Of a stretch of 64,000 nt of DNA, positions 45,415-53,569 are shown in pieces. The translations under genes were made by a program, and so were the position numbers. The stretch is from Arthrobacter sp. Leaf137 (GTDB lineage Bacteria > Actinomycetota > Actinomycetes > Actinomycetales > Micrococcaceae), in assembly GCF_001423525.1 (NCBI RefSeq), contig NZ_LMOI01000001.1, forward strand, positions 186,001 to 250,000, read 5' to 3'. The first letter of the stretch is position 1; every line of letters starts with the position of its first letter. The notes under the pieces were generated by a model. That model was not told the DNA's origin and ran no database searches. It saw nothing but the letters and a program-made list of their open reading frames with translations.

Positions 45415-46218
45415 GTGAGCATCCCCACGCCTTATGAAGACCTTCTGCGCGACGTCCTGGCCCAGGGCACGCACAAATCCGACCGTACGGGCACCGGAAC
45501 CACCAGCGTTTTCGGCCGCCAGATCCGTTTCGACCTCGCCGAAGGCTTCCCGCTCATCACCACCAAGCGGGTCCACTTCAAGTCCGTGGCAGTGGAGCTG
45601 TTGTGGTTCCTGCGCGGCGAAACCAACGTGAAGTGGATGCAGGACCAGGGCGTCACCATCTGGAACGAATGGGCTGACGAGGACGGCGACCTTGGCCCGG
45701 TTTACGGTGTTCAGTGGCGCAGCTGGCCCACCCCGGACGGTGGCCACATCGACCAGATCGCCGAACTCGTGGAGAACCTCAAGGCCAACCCGGACTCCCG
45801 CCGGCATATTGTCTCGGCCTGGAACGTCTCCGAGCTCAACGACATGGCGCTGCCGCCGTGCCATGCGTTCTTCCAGTTCTACGTTGCCGACGGCAAGCTT
45901 TCCTGCCAGCTGTACCAGCGCTCGGCGGACATGTTCCTGGGCGTCCCTTTCAACATCGCCTCCTACGCCTTGCTCACGTACATGCTGGCGCAGCAGGTGG
46001 GCCTCGAACCGGGGGAATTTGTCTGGACCGGTGGCGACGTCCACATCTACGAGAACCACATGGACCAGGTCCTCAAGCAGCTCGAACGGGAGCCGTACGA
46101 GTACCCGCAGCTGAAGATCAACAGGAAGCCCGCCTCGATCTTCGACTACACGCTGGAAGACTTCGAGGTGGTCGGTTACAAGCACCACCCCACCATTAAG
46201 GCGCCGATTGCCGTATGA
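45415..46218 (+). CDS. thyA: Thymidylate synthase
   Basis: The 267-residue enzyme makes dTMP from dUMP with methylene-tetrahydrofolate. The catalytic cysteine is in [13 protein letters not shown] (Cys149) and the nucleotide contact region [20 protein letters not shown] follows. It starts with GTG at 45415, 6 nt after a TAGACT element, so mRNA is probably leaderless. Its stop overlaps the folA start by four bases, a standard pairing since folA regenerates the folate oxidised by ThyA. Confidence 0.97.
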   Translation: MSIPTPYEDLLRDVLAQGTHKSDRTGTGTTSVFGRQIRFDLAEGFPLITTKRVHFKSVAVELLWFLRGETNVKWMQDQGVTIWNEWADEDGDLGPVYGVQWRSWPTPDGGHIDQIAELVENLKANPDSRRHIVSAWNVSELNDMALPPCHAFFQFYVADGKLSCQLYQRSADMFLGVPFNIASYALLTYMLAQQVGLEPGEFVWTGGDVHIYENHMDQVLKQLEREPYEYPQLKINRKPASIFDYTLEDFEVVGYKHHPTIKAPIAV

Positions 46219-46799
46219 GCACCGAGAACTCCACCGATCCCCAGTCCTTCACCGAGGAACTTGCCGCCTCCATCACGGGCGTTGGCCTGGTCTGGGCCCA
46301 AACACCGAACGGCGTCATCGGCAAGGACGGGGACATGCCCTGGCACCTGCCCGAAGACCTCAGGCACTTCACCCGGCTGACCACCGGGCACCCGGTCATC
46401 ATGGGCCGCAAAACCTGGCTGTCCTTTCCGGCGAAGTACCGTCCCCTGCCCGGGCGCACCAACATCGTCATCACCCGGCAGAAAAGCTGGGCCGATACGC
46501 CCGAGGCGGCGGGCGCCGTCGTGGTCCCCTCGCTGGATGACGCACTGCTGGAGTCCCAGTTCGTCGACGGCGGCGACACCGTCTGGATCCTTGGCGGCGG
46601 CGAGATCTTCCGCCAGTCGACAGAGCTTGCCAACGTTGCGGTGGTCACCACCATCGATGTGGAGGCCGACGGCGATACGTACGCTCCGGAGCTCGGCACC
46701 AGTTGGGAGGCCAGCTCCTCCCTCCCGCCGGACGGATGGCTGACCGGCGCCAACGGCACGCGCTACCGGTTCACCAAATGGTCACGGACCGAAAGCTAG
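46215..46799 (+). CDS. folA: Dihydrofolate reductase
   Basis: The 194-residue enzyme reduces dihydrofolate with NADPH. Family motifs are [19 protein letters not shown], with the catalytic acidic residue, [10 protein letters not shown] and [11 protein letters not shown]. The sequence is longer than E. coli FolA because of a short N-terminal extension and a C-terminal addition. It overlaps thyA by four bases. No residue typical of a trimethoprim-resistant form can be judged from sequence alone. Confidence 0.95.
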   Translation: MSTENSTDPQSFTEELAASITGVGLVWAQTPNGVIGKDGDMPWHLPEDLRHFTRLTTGHPVIMGRKTWLSFPAKYRPLPGRTNIVITRQKSWADTPEAAGAVVVPSLDDALLESQFVDGGDTVWILGGGEIFRQSTELANVAVVTTIDVEADGDTYAPELGTSWEASSSLPPDGWLTGANGTRYRFTKWSRTES

Positions 46800-46803
46800 G
46801 ACG

Positions 46804-47022
46804 ATGCTGAAGAAACCCGAAACCCTGTTCGTCCTGGGGTACATGCTCCTTCCCCTTCTCGCGCTGCTGTCCGCGATCGTTGGACTCACCATGATCCTGG
46901 GGGGCAACAAGATCGCCGGTGCCATCGTGCTGGTGGTGGTGACCCAGGCGTTTGCCTTTGGCGCGTTCTTTGCCCTGCGCGCCCGGAAGACCGCCCTGCT
47001 GGAAGAGTCCGACCAGGGCTAG
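46804..47022 (+). CDS. 72-residue two-helix membrane protein
   Basis: The product has two hydrophobic segments (LFVLGYMLLPLLALLSAIVG and IVLVVVTQAFAFGAFFALRA) and short charged ends, with a final ARKTALLEESDQG. It lies 4 bp after folA, so it is probably translated from the same mRNA. This small family is widespread next to thyA-folA in related actinobacteria as far as I recall; no function is known. Confidence 0.85.
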   Translation: MLKKPETLFVLGYMLLPLLALLSAIVGLTMILGGNKIAGAIVLVVVTQAFAFGAFFALRARKTALLEESDQG

Positions 47023-47072
47023 GACCCTGCCGGCAGTGACGTAACCGACTGCGCCCTTACGGTGCCGAAGTC

Positions 47073-47078
47073 TAAACT
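47073..47078 (+). promoter_or_regulatory. -10 element of a probable leaderless asd promoter
   Basis: TAAACT ends 6 nt before the asd ATG at 47085; no ribosome site precedes the start. Confidence 0.5.
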
Positions 47079-47084
47079 GTACGA

Positions 47085-48227
47085 ATGACTACAGCAGCTA
47101 CCCCTTCCGTCGGCCTGGTCGGATGGCGCGGCATGGTGGGCTCCGTCCTCATGCAGCGCATGCAGGACGAGGGCGACTTCGCCAACATCAACCCGGTGTT
47201 TTTCTCCACGTCCAACGCGGGCGGTGCCGCGCCCACCCTTGCTGGTTCAGCAGGAGGGAGCGCCGGCAAGCTCGAGAACGCGTTCGACCTCGACACCCTG
47301 GCGAAGCTGCCCATTATTGTCACCGCCCAGGGCGGGGACTACACCAAGCAGGTCCACGGCGAACTGCGCGGCCGCGGCTGGGACGGACTCTGGATCGACG
47401 CCGCCTCCACGCTGCGCATGAATGACGATTCGATCATCGTCCTGGACCCCATCAACCGCGATGTGATCGACAAGGGCCTGGTCAACGGCACCAAGGACTT
47501 CATCGGCGGCAACTGCACGGTCTCCTGCATGCTCATGGGCCTCGGCGGACTGTTCAAGAACGGCCTCGTCGAGTGGGGCACGTCCATGACCTACCAGGCT
47601 GCCTCCGGCGGCGGCGCCCGCCACATGCGCGAGCTCCTCAGCCAGTTCGGCACTCTCAACGCCGAGGTCAGCACCGAACTTGACGACCCCGCATCAGCCA
47701 TCCTTGAGATCGACCGCAAGGTGCTGGCCCACCAGCGCAGTGACATCGACGCCACCCAGTTCGGCGTCCCGTTGGCCGGCTCGCTGATCCCCTGGATCGA
47801 CGCGGACCTGGGCAATGGCCAGTCCAAGGAAGAGTGGAAGGCCGGGGTTGAGACCAACAAGATCCTGGGCACCGCCGAGGACAACCACGTGATCATGGAC
47901 GGCCTCTGCGTCCGCATCGGTGCCATGCGCTCCCACTCGCAGGCGCTGACGCTGAAGCTCCGCGAAGACCTCTCCGTAACCGAGATTGAAAAGCTGCTGG
48001 CCGAGGACAACGAGTGGGCCAAGGTGGTTCCCAACACCAAGGAAGCCTCCATGGCCGACCTGACGCCCGTGGCTGCTTCAGGCACCCTGGACATCCCGGT
48101 GGGACGCATCCGCAAGATGGAGATGGGCCCCAACTACATCAGCGCGTTCACCGTGGGCGACCAGCTCCTCTGGGGCGCCGCCGAGCCGCTGCGCCGCATG
48201 CTGAAGATCGCCACCGGCAACCTCTAA
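47085..48227 (+). CDS. asd: Aspartate-semialdehyde dehydrogenase (E. coli-type)
   Basis: The 380-residue enzyme makes aspartate semialdehyde for lysine, diaminopimelate, threonine and methionine synthesis. The active-site cysteine is in GGNCTVSCM (Cys144), and the N-terminus [18 protein letters not shown] and the segment [16 protein letters not shown] match the E. coli-type long form closely. Most actinobacteria carry the shorter, more divergent type. No aspartokinase gene is adjacent. It is convergent to a winged-helix gene across a long hairpin. Confidence 0.95.
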   Translation: MTTAATPSVGLVGWRGMVGSVLMQRMQDEGDFANINPVFFSTSNAGGAAPTLAGSAGGSAGKLENAFDLDTLAKLPIIVTAQGGDYTKQVHGELRGRGWDGLWIDAASTLRMNDDSIIVLDPINRDVIDKGLVNGTKDFIGGNCTVSCMLMGLGGLFKNGLVEWGTSMTYQAASGGGARHMRELLSQFGTLNAEVSTELDDPASAILEIDRKVLAHQRSDIDATQFGVPLAGSLIPWIDADLGNGQSKEEWKAGVETNKILGTAEDNHVIMDGLCVRIGAMRSHSQALTLKLREDLSVTEIEKLLAEDNEWAKVVPNTKEASMADLTPVAASGTLDIPVGRIRKMEMGPNYISAFTVGDQLLWGAAEPLRRMLKIATGNL

Positions 48228-48245
48228 GCCTCCCAGCTGCTTCAC

Positions 48246-48307
48246 AAGCGGCCCTGACCCGCATAACCGTTGCTGCCCTGCACCGGTCATGCGGGGCGGG
48301 GCCGCTT
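48246..48307. terminator. Long hairpin between convergent genes
   Basis: Arms of 19 bp (48246-48264 with 48289-48307) pair with one mismatch and one G-T pair. No T run follows on either side, but the position between two converging stops suits a bidirectional terminator. Confidence 0.6.
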
Positions 48308-48323
48308 CTGTGTTCCGGTGGCG

Positions 48324-49460
48324 TCAGCGTGCCAGGAAGGCCTCGTACCGGCGGGCGGCCTTCGCCAGGGCTGCCTGCGCTGCCGGACCCAGCGGCGGGA
48401 TCCCGTCGAAGAGTTCAGGTACGACGGCGGCAGCACGGCCGGTGCCTTCGCGCGCCCAGGTGCCCACCACCTGCCCCGCCGCAACCACAGTCTTCTTGAA
48501 GACCCCGTTGCCGCCGGGAACAATGCTGTCGAAGTGCGCCGGGGCCAGCACAAGGCTGCGGTCCTGGTAGCCAAGCACGAACTCGTCGAAGCCGGGCAAC
48601 AGCAGGACCGACCTGGCTCCCGGGACCCCGCTGTCCAGCAGTGCGGCCGTCTCCGGCGACATCCAATAGCCCACGCCACCGAACTCAACCTCCACTACCT
48701 GGCTGCGGATGGCTTCGAGCGCGGCCCTGGCCTCGGTCAGCGGGATCTGCGTCCACCAGGCAAAGTCCCGTACAGTGGCCGGCCCGTGGCTTCGGATGTA
48801 GCGCAGCAGGAACTCCGCCACCGCTTCGGCCCGTTCGAGGCGCCGTGACACCGGAATCCATTCGTCGAACGCGACCAGCAGCTGCTGGTTTCCCGCCAGC
48901 GGCCCCTGCACCAGCCAGCCGTGCCGGCACAGCGTGCCCAGGATGTGGATACCCCGCTGGCCCGCAGTTGCCTGGCCCGCGGCATCGAACTCCTTGAACA
49001 GGTCTGCACGGCTGACAGGACCGCCCGCAGCGATCCGGGCCAGCGCCACGTCCCGGCTTGCCTCGATATCGGCCCAGCTGATGGCCAGTTCCCGGTGCCT
49101 GGCAGCGATGCTCCGGGTGAGCCGCTCGGCCGTGAGGTCCAGCATCCACCCAAGGTCCTCGGGGGCCACCAGGTGCAGGGTTCCGCGCATGGGCCAGGAG
49201 CGCACGATCGAGCCGTCATCAAGGGCGGCGCGGACATCGCTCAGGCCACAGCCCGGGTGCCGTACACCCACGGCCCACAGCGCAGCCTGCAGGTCCTGCC
49301 CCTGCATCGCCGTCATCCACCGCACCACGTCCTCGGCGGAGCCGGGAACAGCACTGCCAGGCACGGCAGCCGGCGCAGGCCCCGCAGCCGTGAGCCCCTG
49401 GGACGCCAGGCGGAGCCGGCCCATGACACTGCGGCTCAGCCGCACGGCGGTTGGTGACAT
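48324..49460 (-). CDS. Winged-helix (HTH_42, AlkZ-like) protein
   Basis: The 378-residue protein belongs to the HTH_42 family of tandem winged helices, which includes the DNA glycosylase AlkZ that opens interstrand crosslinks and the crosslink-repair protein YcaQ. The AMQGQDLQAALWAV segment near residue 52 matches the place of the Q-containing catalytic motif in AlkZ relatives; the SWPMRGTLHLV segment is also typical. A role in DNA repair is likely but activity needs proof. The ATG at 49460 lies 6 nt after a TAGGAT -10 element, so it looks leaderless. Confidence 0.85.
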   Translation of the reverse strand: MSPTAVRLSRSVMGRLRLASQGLTAAGPAPAAVPGSAVPGSAEDVVRWMTAMQGQDLQAALWAVGVRHPGCGLSDVRAALDDGSIVRSWPMRGTLHLVAPEDLGWMLDLTAERLTRSIAARHRELAISWADIEASRDVALARIAAGGPVSRADLFKEFDAAGQATAGQRGIHILGTLCRHGWLVQGPLAGNQQLLVAFDEWIPVSRRLERAEAVAEFLLRYIRSHGPATVRDFAWWTQIPLTEARAALEAIRSQVVEVEFGGVGYWMSPETAALLDSGVPGARSVLLLPGFDEFVLGYQDRSLVLAPAHFDSIVPGGNGVFKKTVVAAGQVVGTWAREGTGRAAAVVPELFDGIPPLGPAAQAALAKAARRYEAFLAR

Positions 49461-49466
49461 TGCTTC

Positions 49467-49472
49467 ATCCTA
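49467..49472 (-). promoter_or_regulatory. -10 element of a probable leaderless promoter (minus)
   Basis: TAGGAT on the minus strand ends 6 nt before the ATG at 49460. Confidence 0.5.
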
Positions 49473-49502
49473 GGTGCCGCACCCCTGGGCGCCTACGCCG
49501 GT

Positions 49503-49508
49503 TAGGGT
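49503..49508 (+). promoter_or_regulatory. -10 element of a probable leaderless promoter (plus)
   Basis: TAGGGT ends 6 nt before the ATG at 49515; it is divergent from the minus-strand element 30 bp away. Confidence 0.5.
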
Positions 49509-49514
49509 GGAACC

Positions 49515-50015
49515 ATGACTTTGGGGAGTTTGTGGCTTTTGCTTGCGCGTAAAACCAGGATGTGGATGATCGGCGGGACCCTCAGCGTCCTGGCCGGAAC
49601 GGCGCTGGGAGGCCTTTCCCTCACCAGGTTCCTGGGCAGCGGACAGTCTGAACCCCGGTTCCTTCTTCCATCACTGGCCCTGAGCCTGGGCGGAGGTTAC
49701 GCGGTCCTCTTTCCCGGCCTCCGCACGGGCTGCCAGGGCGTGCGGATCCGCAGGGACTGGCGCCGCCACCCGATGACCGCACGGGTGCTCTGGGTCCTGT
49801 CCCTGGCGGTCGCCACCGCCGGCCTGGCCACCTGCATCGTGGCCGGGACAGTCAGCCCGCTGGCGCCCGGGCAGCTGGTATGGATCTTCATGGGCATCTA
49901 CCTGGTCCTGGCCGGGTGGGCCTCGGCCGTCATGGGTGCGGCGGCATCCCTGCGACAGGACCCGGCAGGAACTTCAGCGGACGCCGAAGAGGACGTTACA
50001 GTTCCAGGCCGATAA
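49515..50015 (+). CDS. Four-helix membrane protein of unknown function
   Basis: The 166-residue protein has four predicted membrane helices in two pairs (MIGGTLSVLAGTALGGLSL, LLPSLALSLGGGYAVLF, VLSLAVATAGLATCIVAG, VWIFMGIYLVLAGWASAVM) with a short acidic cytoplasmic tail. No family is recognised. Start is probably leaderless. Its last 20 bp overlap the end of murB on the other strand. Confidence 0.83.
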   Translation: MTLGSLWLLLARKTRMWMIGGTLSVLAGTALGGLSLTRFLGSGQSEPRFLLPSLALSLGGGYAVLFPGLRTGCQGVRIRRDWRRHPMTARVLWVLSLAVATAGLATCIVAGTVSPLAPGQLVWIFMGIYLVLAGWASAVMGAAASLRQDPAGTSADAEEDVTVPGR

Positions 50016-51063
50016 GCAGCGGCTCGGGGTGCAGCCGGACACCAAACCGGCGTTCGACGCCGGCACGCACCTCGCGTGCCACGGCCACCACGTCGGAGGC
50101 GCCTGCGCCGCCGCGGTTGGTGATGGCCAGCGTGTGCTTGGTGGACAGCGAAGCCCGTCCCCCGGACACGCTGTCCGGTTCGAGACCGAAGCCCTTGCCG
50201 AAGCCTGCCTGGTCAATCAGCCACGCAGCGGACAGCTTCACCATTCCGTCCTGGCCGGCAGGGTACCGCGGCGCGTTCTCCGGCAGCGACGCCGCTTCCG
50301 ACTCGGGAACGATCGGGTTGGTAAAGAACGAACCCGTCGAATAGGTGTCCCGGTCCGCAGGGTCCAGGACCATACCCTTGGAGGCCCGCAGCCGCAGCAC
50401 TTCCCGGCGCACATCGTTCGAGTAGGCCCTTTTACCCGCTTCAACGCCGAGGGACCGCGCCAGTTCGGCGTACCGGATGGGGGCGCTCATCCGGCCCAGC
50501 GGGAGCTGGAATTCGACCGTCAGCACCACGTACCGGGGCGATCCGTTCACGGTGGTCTGCTTCAGGATGGAGTCCCGGTAGCCGAACTTCAGCTCGGAGT
50601 TGGTGAAGGTCTGCACGGCGTTCCGCTCACGGTCCCAGGTCCGGACCGCGGCAATGGTCTGCGAGACGTCGGCGCCATAGGCACCAACGTTCTGGACCGG
50701 CGTCGCGCCCGTTGACCCCGGGATCCCGGACAGCGCCTCGATCCCGGACCACGCGTGCCGGACAGCATAGTCCACCAGCTGGTCCCAGTTGTGCCCGGCC
50801 TGGACCACCACCGCCATACCGCCGCAGGAGTCTTCGGCGTTAATCGTGAAGCCCTCGGAGGCGATCTTCACCACCGTCCCGGGGTATCCGTCGTCGGAGA
50901 TCAGGAGGTTGGAGCCGCCGGCGATGATCAGCACCTGTTCCCCGGCAGCATCAGCGGTGCGGACGGCATCAATGATCTCAGCCTCGGTCCGCGCCTCGAT
51001 GTATTTGCCGGCGGGACCACCGACGGCGGAGGTGGTCAGGGAGGAAAGCAGGGTGGAAGTCAC
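49996..51063 (-). CDS. murB: UDP-N-acetylmuramate dehydrogenase
   Basis: The 355-residue flavoprotein reduces UDP-GlcNAc-enolpyruvate to UDP-MurNAc in peptidoglycan synthesis. The FAD-binding segment is IIAGGSNLLISDDGYPGT, the proton-donor serine is in YSTGSFFTNP (Ser245), and the terminal catalytic glutamate lies in RLHPEPLLIG. It ends a minus-strand run with two dehydratase genes and a transporter gene, 12 bp after the latter. Its 3' end overlaps the convergent membrane protein gene by 20 bp. Confidence 0.95.
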   Translation of the reverse strand: MTSTLLSSLTTSAVGGPAGKYIEARTEAEIIDAVRTADAAGEQVLIIAGGSNLLISDDGYPGTVVKIASEGFTINAEDSCGGMAVVVQAGHNWDQLVDYAVRHAWSGIEALSGIPGSTGATPVQNVGAYGADVSQTIAAVRTWDRERNAVQTFTNSELKFGYRDSILKQTTVNGSPRYVVLTVEFQLPLGRMSAPIRYAELARSLGVEAGKRAYSNDVRREVLRLRASKGMVLDPADRDTYSTGSFFTNPIVPESEAASLPENAPRYPAGQDGMVKLSAAWLIDQAGFGKGFGLEPDSVSGGRASLSTKHTLAITNRGGAGASDVVAVAREVRAGVERRFGVRLHPEPLLIGLEL

Positions 51064-51075
51064 CAGAACACCTTA

Positions 51076-52356
51076 CTAGGCAATCTCCGCGGGCTTCCGG
51101 GCCACCGGCGAAAGGAAGAAGCTCACGGCCAGCATCACCATGACGGCCAGCAGCGAGTGCAGGATGCCCACGTGCTCGGCCAGCAGGCCCAGCAACGGCG
51201 GCCCGCACAGGAACGCGCCGTAGCCGATGGTGGAGACCACGGACACCCTGGCGGCGGCCTTGGCGGGGTCGTCTGCCGCGGCGGACATGCCCACGGGGAA
51301 TCCCAGCGAGGCCCCCAGTCCCCAGATGGTGAGGCCAACAAAGGCAAGCCACGGCGCCGGCGCGAAGACGAACAGGCCCAGCCCCAGGACCGCCAGCGCA
51401 GCGCACCAGCGCATCACCGGTACCCTGCCGTAGCGGTCCAGGACGAGGGTTCCGGCGAACCGGCCGATGGTCATGAACGTGACGAACAGCCCGTACCCGG
51501 CGGCACCCGCGGCATCGCTTTGCCCGTGCCCGTCCGCCAGGGCAAGGGCCACCCAGTCCCCCGCTGCACCTTCTGCCAGCGCCAGGCCGAGCACCAGGAC
51601 ACCCAGGAGGAGCGTCCTTCGGTCACGCCAGGCCTGGGCAATCTTGCGCTTGTTGTCGAGGGGGGCTTCCCCCTCCCCGGCGGTGATGAGGGGAATGGGC
51701 CCGGTGGTGGGGTCCTCGAAGTGGTCAGGGGTGTAGGTCCGCTCCCCCGCTACCGGGGTGATGTCTGCCCGGAACCAGGATGCGGCCGTCGCCACGGATA
51801 CGGCAACCACCAGGCCGGCCGCGCCGAGGTGCCAGGCCACGGGCAGGGACACCGCGGCAGCGGCAGCCCCCAGGCCCGCACCCGCCACGGTCCCCAGGCT
51901 GAAGGCGCCGTGCAGCCTGGGCATGATGTGCCGGCCCACGGCCCGTTCCACCGCCGCTCCCTCCACGTTCGAGGCGGTGTTCCAGCTTCCGGTGCCCAGC
52001 CCGATGACGGCAAGCCCCGCCGCGGTCACCACGGGGCTGGCCAGCAGGGAGGTGCCGAGGCCGGCGAGCAGCAGGCCGAAGCCCACCATGATGCTGCCGG
52101 TCCTGATGGTCTGCTTCGAGCCCAGCCGGAGCACGATCAGCCCCGAGGCAGACACCGACGCAAACGAGCCCAGCGTCAGGCAAAGCAGCAGGACGCCCAC
52201 GTTGCCCGGGGTCAGGTCCAGGGCGTCACGAATTGCCGGGAGCCGGGACACCCAGGAGGCGAAAGCCAGGCCGCTGGCGCCGTAGGCCACTACGACGGCG
52301 TTGCGCCAGTGGGTGACGTGGGCTGCGGTGGCTTGGGCTGCTGCCGTTTTGATCAA
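51076..52356 (-). CDS. MFS transporter (12-helix)
   Basis: The 426-residue protein has about 12 membrane helices and a general MFS layout, with the region between helices 2 and 3 reading VLRLGSKQTIRTGSIM and a long soluble loop between helices 6 and 7 (GERTYTPDHFEDPTTGP). The substrate is unknown. The TTG at 52356 has no clear ribosome site, so the true start may lie a few codons further in, for example at the GTG of VTHWRNAVVV. It sits 10 bp after the second MaoC gene and 12 bp before murB. Confidence 0.83.
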   Translation of the reverse strand: MIKTAAAQATAAHVTHWRNAVVVAYGASGLAFASWVSRLPAIRDALDLTPGNVGVLLLCLTLGSFASVSASGLIVLRLGSKQTIRTGSIMVGFGLLLAGLGTSLLASPVVTAAGLAVIGLGTGSWNTASNVEGAAVERAVGRHIMPRLHGAFSLGTVAGAGLGAAAAAVSLPVAWHLGAAGLVVAVSVATAASWFRADITPVAGERTYTPDHFEDPTTGPIPLITAGEGEAPLDNKRKIAQAWRDRRTLLLGVLVLGLALAEGAAGDWVALALADGHGQSDAAGAAGYGLFVTFMTIGRFAGTLVLDRYGRVPVMRWCAALAVLGLGLFVFAPAPWLAFVGLTIWGLGASLGFPVGMSAAADDPAKAAARVSVVSTIGYGAFLCGPPLLGLLAEHVGILHSLLAVMVMLAVSFFLSPVARKPAEIA

Positions 52357-52366
52357 GGAGGCGCCG

Positions 52367-52804
52367 CTAGGAAAGCCTGACGACGGCCTGGGCCTTCATC
52401 AGGACTTTTTGCCCGGCTGCGGTGACGGTGAGGTCCACGCGGGCGGTGCCCGCCTCGGCGTCGAGCTTTCCGATGGTTCCGCTGACCTCAATGGTGGCGC
52501 CGGGTTCCGGGGTGCCTGTGGTGTCGGTGACCAGGACGGGCTTGGTGAAGCGGGTCTGGAAATCGACGACGGCGGCCGGGTCGCCTGCCCAGTCGGTCAC
52601 CAGCTGGACGGCCGAGCCCATGGTGAACATGCCGTGGGCGATGACGCCGGGCAGTTCGACGCCGGTGGCGAAGGCCTCGTTCCAGTGGATGGGGTTGAAG
52701 TCCCCGGAGGCTCCCGCGTACTTGACCAGGTCCGTGCGGGTGACCTCGACGGTGCGGCTGCCGATTTCCTGGCCTGCAGCCAGGTCGGTGATGCTGGGGC
52801 TCAT
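52367..52804 (-). CDS. MaoC-family dehydratase (HadB-like)
   Basis: The 145-residue hot-dog protein has the hydratase 2 motif YAGASGDFNPIHWNEAFA and GVIAHGMFTMGSAVQ, whose aspartate and histidine form the catalytic dyad of (R)-specific enoyl hydratases. It is probably one half of a heterodimeric 3-hydroxyacyl dehydratase with the protein encoded 2 bp upstream, like HadA/HadB in mycobacteria, acting in fatty acid synthesis or modification. murB lies in the same run, as in other actinobacteria. Confidence 0.9.
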   Translation of the reverse strand: MSPSITDLAAGQEIGSRTVEVTRTDLVKYAGASGDFNPIHWNEAFATGVELPGVIAHGMFTMGSAVQLVTDWAGDPAAVVDFQTRFTKPVLVTDTTGTPEPGATIEVSGTIGKLDAEAGTARVDLTVTAAGQKVLMKAQAVVRLS

Positions 52805-52806
52805 GG

Positions 52807-53268
52807 TTACTGTCCCTCTCCGCGGACCAGGATGGATGACGTGGTGGTGGTGACCTGCTCCCGGGCGCCACCGTCGCCAAGGGCGAAGATTTCGGAGCGG
52901 GTGGTGATCATGGCTCCGCCGCCCATGGCGCGGACGCCGTCCACGTGCAGTTCGGCTACGAGCCGGTCGCCGGCGAAGATGGGCCGGTGGTGGGTGAAGC
53001 GTTGGTCTGCGTGGACCACGCGGGAGAAGTCGATGCCGGCTTCCGGATCCTCGATGAGCTGGGCGTCGGCGCGCTGGGCGATGATAATGGCGAAGGTGGG
53101 CGGTGCCACGAGGTCGCGGTGGCCCAGTGCCGTGGCGGCATCGACGTCGAAGTGTGCGGGATGGGTGGCCTTGACCGCCCGGGCGAACTCGCGGATCTTC
53201 TCGCGGCCGACGTCGTACACCTCTGCGGCAGGGTAGCTCCGGCCCTGCAGATCCGGATTGATAGTCAT
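52807..53268 (-). CDS. MaoC-like dehydratase N-terminal (HadA-like) protein
   Basis: The 153-residue protein is a MaoC-type hot-dog fold lacking the full catalytic motif of its neighbour. It reads VYDVGREKIREFARAV and GIDFSRVVHADQRFTHHRPI, the pattern of the FAS1-type/HadA subunit, which binds the acyl chain. Two bases separate it from the HadB-like gene. TAGGCT lies 7 nt upstream of its ATG, so this start may also be leaderless. Together the two would form a heterodimer. Confidence 0.88.
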   Translation of the reverse strand: MTINPDLQGRSYPAAEVYDVGREKIREFARAVKATHPAHFDVDAATALGHRDLVAPPTFAIIIAQRADAQLIEDPEAGIDFSRVVHADQRFTHHRPIFAGDRLVAELHVDGVRAMGGGAMITTRSEIFALGDGGAREQVTTTTSSILVRGEGQ

Positions 53269-53275
53269 GGCCTCA

Positions 53276-53281
53276 AGCCTA
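53276..53281 (-). promoter_or_regulatory. -10 element upstream of the MaoC-transporter-murB run
   Basis: TAGGCT on the minus strand ends 7 nt before the ATG at 53268, at the 7-nt rather than the 6-nt spacing. Confidence 0.4.
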
Positions 53282-53332
53282 TCGTCCGCGTCACGGCGGG
53301 CCGAAAACGCGGCGGTCGACCCGGCGGCGCTG

Positions 53333-53557
53333 CTAGCGGCGGAGGTTCTTCCGGATCGACTGGCCGCGGACCACCATGCCCACCACGTGCAGGACCAGGC
53401 CCAGTCCGATCAGCGGCAGGGAGGCCATGGCCAGGCCCTGGTTGCCGCTGGTGTTGCCCACGAGGTTCAGGATGATGCCGACGGCGATCAGGCCCATGGC
53501 GCTGAAGACCATGACTTTGTAGGAGGTTGGCGCGGTGGCCCAGAATTCGTTCAGCAC
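53333..53557 (-). CDS. 74-residue two-helix membrane protein
   Basis: The product has two membrane helices (YKVMVFSAMGLIAVGIILNLV and LPLIGLGLVLHVVGMVVRG) and a basic tail. It starts with GTG at 53557, 6 nt after TAGACT, and the TAG of that element is the stop codon of the DUF2797 gene upstream. The protein family is common next to such genes in relatives as far as I recall; no function is known. Confidence 0.82.
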   Translation of the reverse strand: MLNEFWATAPTSYKVMVFSAMGLIAVGIILNLVGNTSGNQGLAMASLPLIGLGLVLHVVGMVVRGQSIRKNLRR

Positions 53558-53563
53558 CGTCCA

Positions 53564-53569
53564 AGTCTA
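53564..53569 (-). promoter_or_regulatory. -10 element shared with the DUF2797 stop codon
   Basis: TAGACT on the minus strand ends 6 nt before the GTG at 53557; its TAG is the stop codon of the upstream gene. Confidence 0.55.

Noticed and set aside
50755..52380. A 541-codon plus-strand frame across murB and the transporter gene
   Set aside because: Gly/His/Gln-rich shadow frame that spans the boundary of two well-supported genes on the other strand.
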